A stretch of 6,433 nt of DNA from Flavimaricola sp. (GTDB lineage: Bacteria; Pseudomonadota; Alphaproteobacteria; Rhodobacterales; Rhodobacteraceae), in contig JALZWD010000291.1 of assembly GCA_023300365.1 (NCBI GenBank), positions 1-6,433 on the forward strand. The letters run 5' to 3'. This document shows, piece after piece, positions 5,831 through 6,433 of this stretch; position 1 is the first letter of the stretch, and every line of letters begins with the position of its first letter. A program made the translations under genes and the position numbers. The notes beneath the pieces are model-generated. The model saw nothing but the letters and a program-made list of their open reading frames with translations, made no database searches and was not told the DNA's origin.

Positions 5831-5906
5831 ACTGCTCGATAGGTTTCTTGCCTGTATGAAACCTGCCTCAATAACTTTACGCCCGCTTCGTGCGGGCGTT
5901 TTTTTT
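5831..5906 (+). ncRNA. Candidate small regulatory RNA, about 76 nt
   Basis: Between two minus-strand genes, the + strand carries a complete short transcription unit: a sigma70-like promoter (5796-5824), a first hairpin formed by AGGTTTC (5841-5847) and GAAACCT (5858-5864) around a 10-base loop TTGCCTGTAT, a single-stranded linker of about 14 bases, and a terminator hairpin with eight T. The order of seed hairpin, open linker and terminator with a long U tail is typical of Hfq-dependent bacterial sRNAs. There is no start codon with a ribosome site and a useful open frame inside. I do not recognise it as a known RNA family such as 6S, SRP RNA, or the rhodobacterial sRNAs with CCUCC loops. The 5' end is inferred from the promoter; the 3' end is well fixed by the terminator. 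Targets are unknown; matches to the neighbouring binding-protein mRNA are only six bases. Confidence 0.6.
5879..5906 (+). terminator. Strong intrinsic terminator of the candidate small RNA
   Basis: ACGCCCGC (5879-5886) pairs perfectly with GCGGGCGT (5892-5899) around a five-base loop TTCGT, and the T run covers 5899-5906. This is a textbook Rho-independent terminator on the + strand. Read on the minus strand the hairpin is followed by AAAGTTATTG, so it should not terminate the DUF502 transcript efficiently. Its presence with no + strand protein gene for more than 2 kb upstream is the main evidence for the small RNA. Confidence 0.88.
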
Positions 5907-6165
5907 GCGCAGTGGTCAATTTTTATTGGTAAATAGATGCCTGCTGCTGCGCGGCCAACGCGGTCCAAACGTGCCGCGAATCTCCCTCATCAGGTGGTCT
6001 GCGGTTTACGGTGTTTTCCTCGGCGTTTGACCTAGGCCGTAAATCCTTACGTGCATAGGGCAGGGGTAAAAGACAGTTGCGCCGCCACGTTGCGGGCTCC
6101 GTGCCCTCTTTAGGCGATTAACGCCTCACAGGCGCCTGCGCGGGCCAGCACACCCTGCGGCACAG
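5907..6165. other. Non-coding stretch downstream of the DUF502 gene
   Basis: I see no credible gene here. A 32-codon + strand frame (5937-6035) is arginine-rich with no ribosome site. The stretch holds dyads: TTTACGG (6005-6011) with CCGTAAA (6037-6043), extendable by two pairs; and AGGCG (6112-6116), CGCCT (6122-6126) and AGGCG (6130-6134), where the middle element can pair with either flank. None is followed by a T run in the minus direction, so the terminator of the DUF502 gene is not evident. It may be 3' untranslated sequence of that gene. Confidence 0.4.
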
Positions 6166-6433
6166 TTAACGGCTATTGGCCGCCATTGGCAAAACCGGCG
6201 TTTCGTCCGTCTCAAATTCCGGCGGATACACAAGGCCCGCTGAAATCACCAACTTGGCCGCGTCCTCGACCGACATATCCAATTCCAAAACGTCAGACCT
6301 CGGCAGAAACAACAAAAACCCCGAGGTTGGATTGGGCGTCGTCGGCAGGAAAACCGTCACGATCTCTTCTTGCGGCGGCAGGATCCGATCCACTTCGCCC
6401 TTCGCTTTGGTCGAAATAAACGCAATCGCCCAA
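6166..6433 (-). CDS. DUF502 family membrane protein, C-terminal end (partial)
   Basis: The frame is open from the right edge of the window (first visible residues WAIAFISTKAKGEV) to TAA at 6166-6168, giving the last 88 or so residues of a protein that is usually about 200-250 aa; the N-terminal membrane segments lie outside. The conserved DUF502 core is clear: VTVFLPTTPNPTSGFLLFLPR, then DVLELDMSVEDAAKLVISAGLV. A GTG at 6391-6393 could be mistaken for a start, but the family sequence continues upstream without a break. DUF502 proteins are integral membrane proteins of unknown function. After the domain comes a short variable acidic tail ending PMAANSR. The gene reads towards the small-RNA unit, which lies on the other strand, with 259 bases between them. 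No minus-strand terminator is obvious. Confidence 0.92.
   Translation of the reverse strand, partial: WAIAFISTKAKGEVDRILPPQEEIVTVFLPTTPNPTSGFLLFLPRSDVLELDMSVEDAAKLVISAGLVYPPEFETDETPVLPMAANSR

Noticed and set aside
5831..5906. Possible base pairing of the sRNA loop with the binding-protein mRNA (ACAGGC near codons 12-13; ATACAG in the leader)
   Set aside because: The matches are only six bases and are expected by chance; not enough to propose that gene as a target.
5783..5968. 61-codon minus-strand frame across the small-RNA unit
   Set aside because: It has no clear ribosome site or recognisable motif and is explained by the complement of the + strand promoter, hairpins and terminator.
5937..6035. 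32-codon arginine-rich + strand ORF
   Set aside because: No Shine-Dalgarno and no recognisable family; an open frame of this length in GC-rich DNA is expected by chance.
1..6433. Mobile element, CRISPR array, tRNA or rRNA
   Set aside because: No transposase or integrase-like protein, no regularly spaced direct repeats, no cloverleaf or rRNA-like sequence was seen on either strand.

Overview
The window looks like chromosomal DNA of an alphaproteobacterium, most likely a Rhodobacterales (roseobacter-type) species. This rests on the character of the Mfd C-terminus, the DUF502 membrane protein, the YejA-type binding protein and the entericidin-type lipoprotein, plus the moderate-to-high GC and many ATGA gene overlaps. 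The genus cannot be fixed from this sequence alone. I see no insertion sequence, phage gene, CRISPR array, tRNA or rRNA. The genes look ordinary; the non-coding signals between them are the more unusual part.

Layout, left to right. (1) 1-382, +: C-terminal end of the transcription-repair coupling factor Mfd. (2) 420-2038, -: a translationally coupled pair, a YdjM-like membrane metal-dependent hydrolase followed by a Bcr/CflA-type MFS efflux pump. (3) 2039-2203: a spacer with two inverted repeats. (4) 2204-2848, -: a FrnE-like DsbA-family oxidoreductase, divergent from (5) 2978-3601, +: an XRE/HTH regulator with a C-terminal cupin sensor. Their shared spacer holds a 7-bp inverted repeat overlapping the likely frnE promoter. 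(6) 3628-3669: a terminator after the regulator. (7) 3677-5716, -: three overlapping genes, in transcription order a complete YejA-like periplasmic binding protein, an entericidin-family lipoprotein of 38 aa and a second lipoprotein of 42 aa. (8) 5717-6165: a 449-base gap with a perfect 12-bp inverted repeat touching the binding-protein start codon, a candidate promoter for that gene, and on the + strand a promoter-hairpin-terminator module that reads as an unannotated small RNA of about 76 nt. (9) 6166-6433, -: the C-terminal end of a DUF502 membrane protein that enters from the right edge.

How the parts may work together. The clearest functional units are the efflux pump with its membrane hydrolase, the oxidoreductase with its divergent regulator, and the binding protein with two tiny lipoproteins. 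The binding protein has no ABC permease or ATPase gene beside it, so it must borrow a transporter encoded elsewhere or do something else. The candidate sRNA is transcribed away from it from an adjacent promoter, so the two may share regulation.
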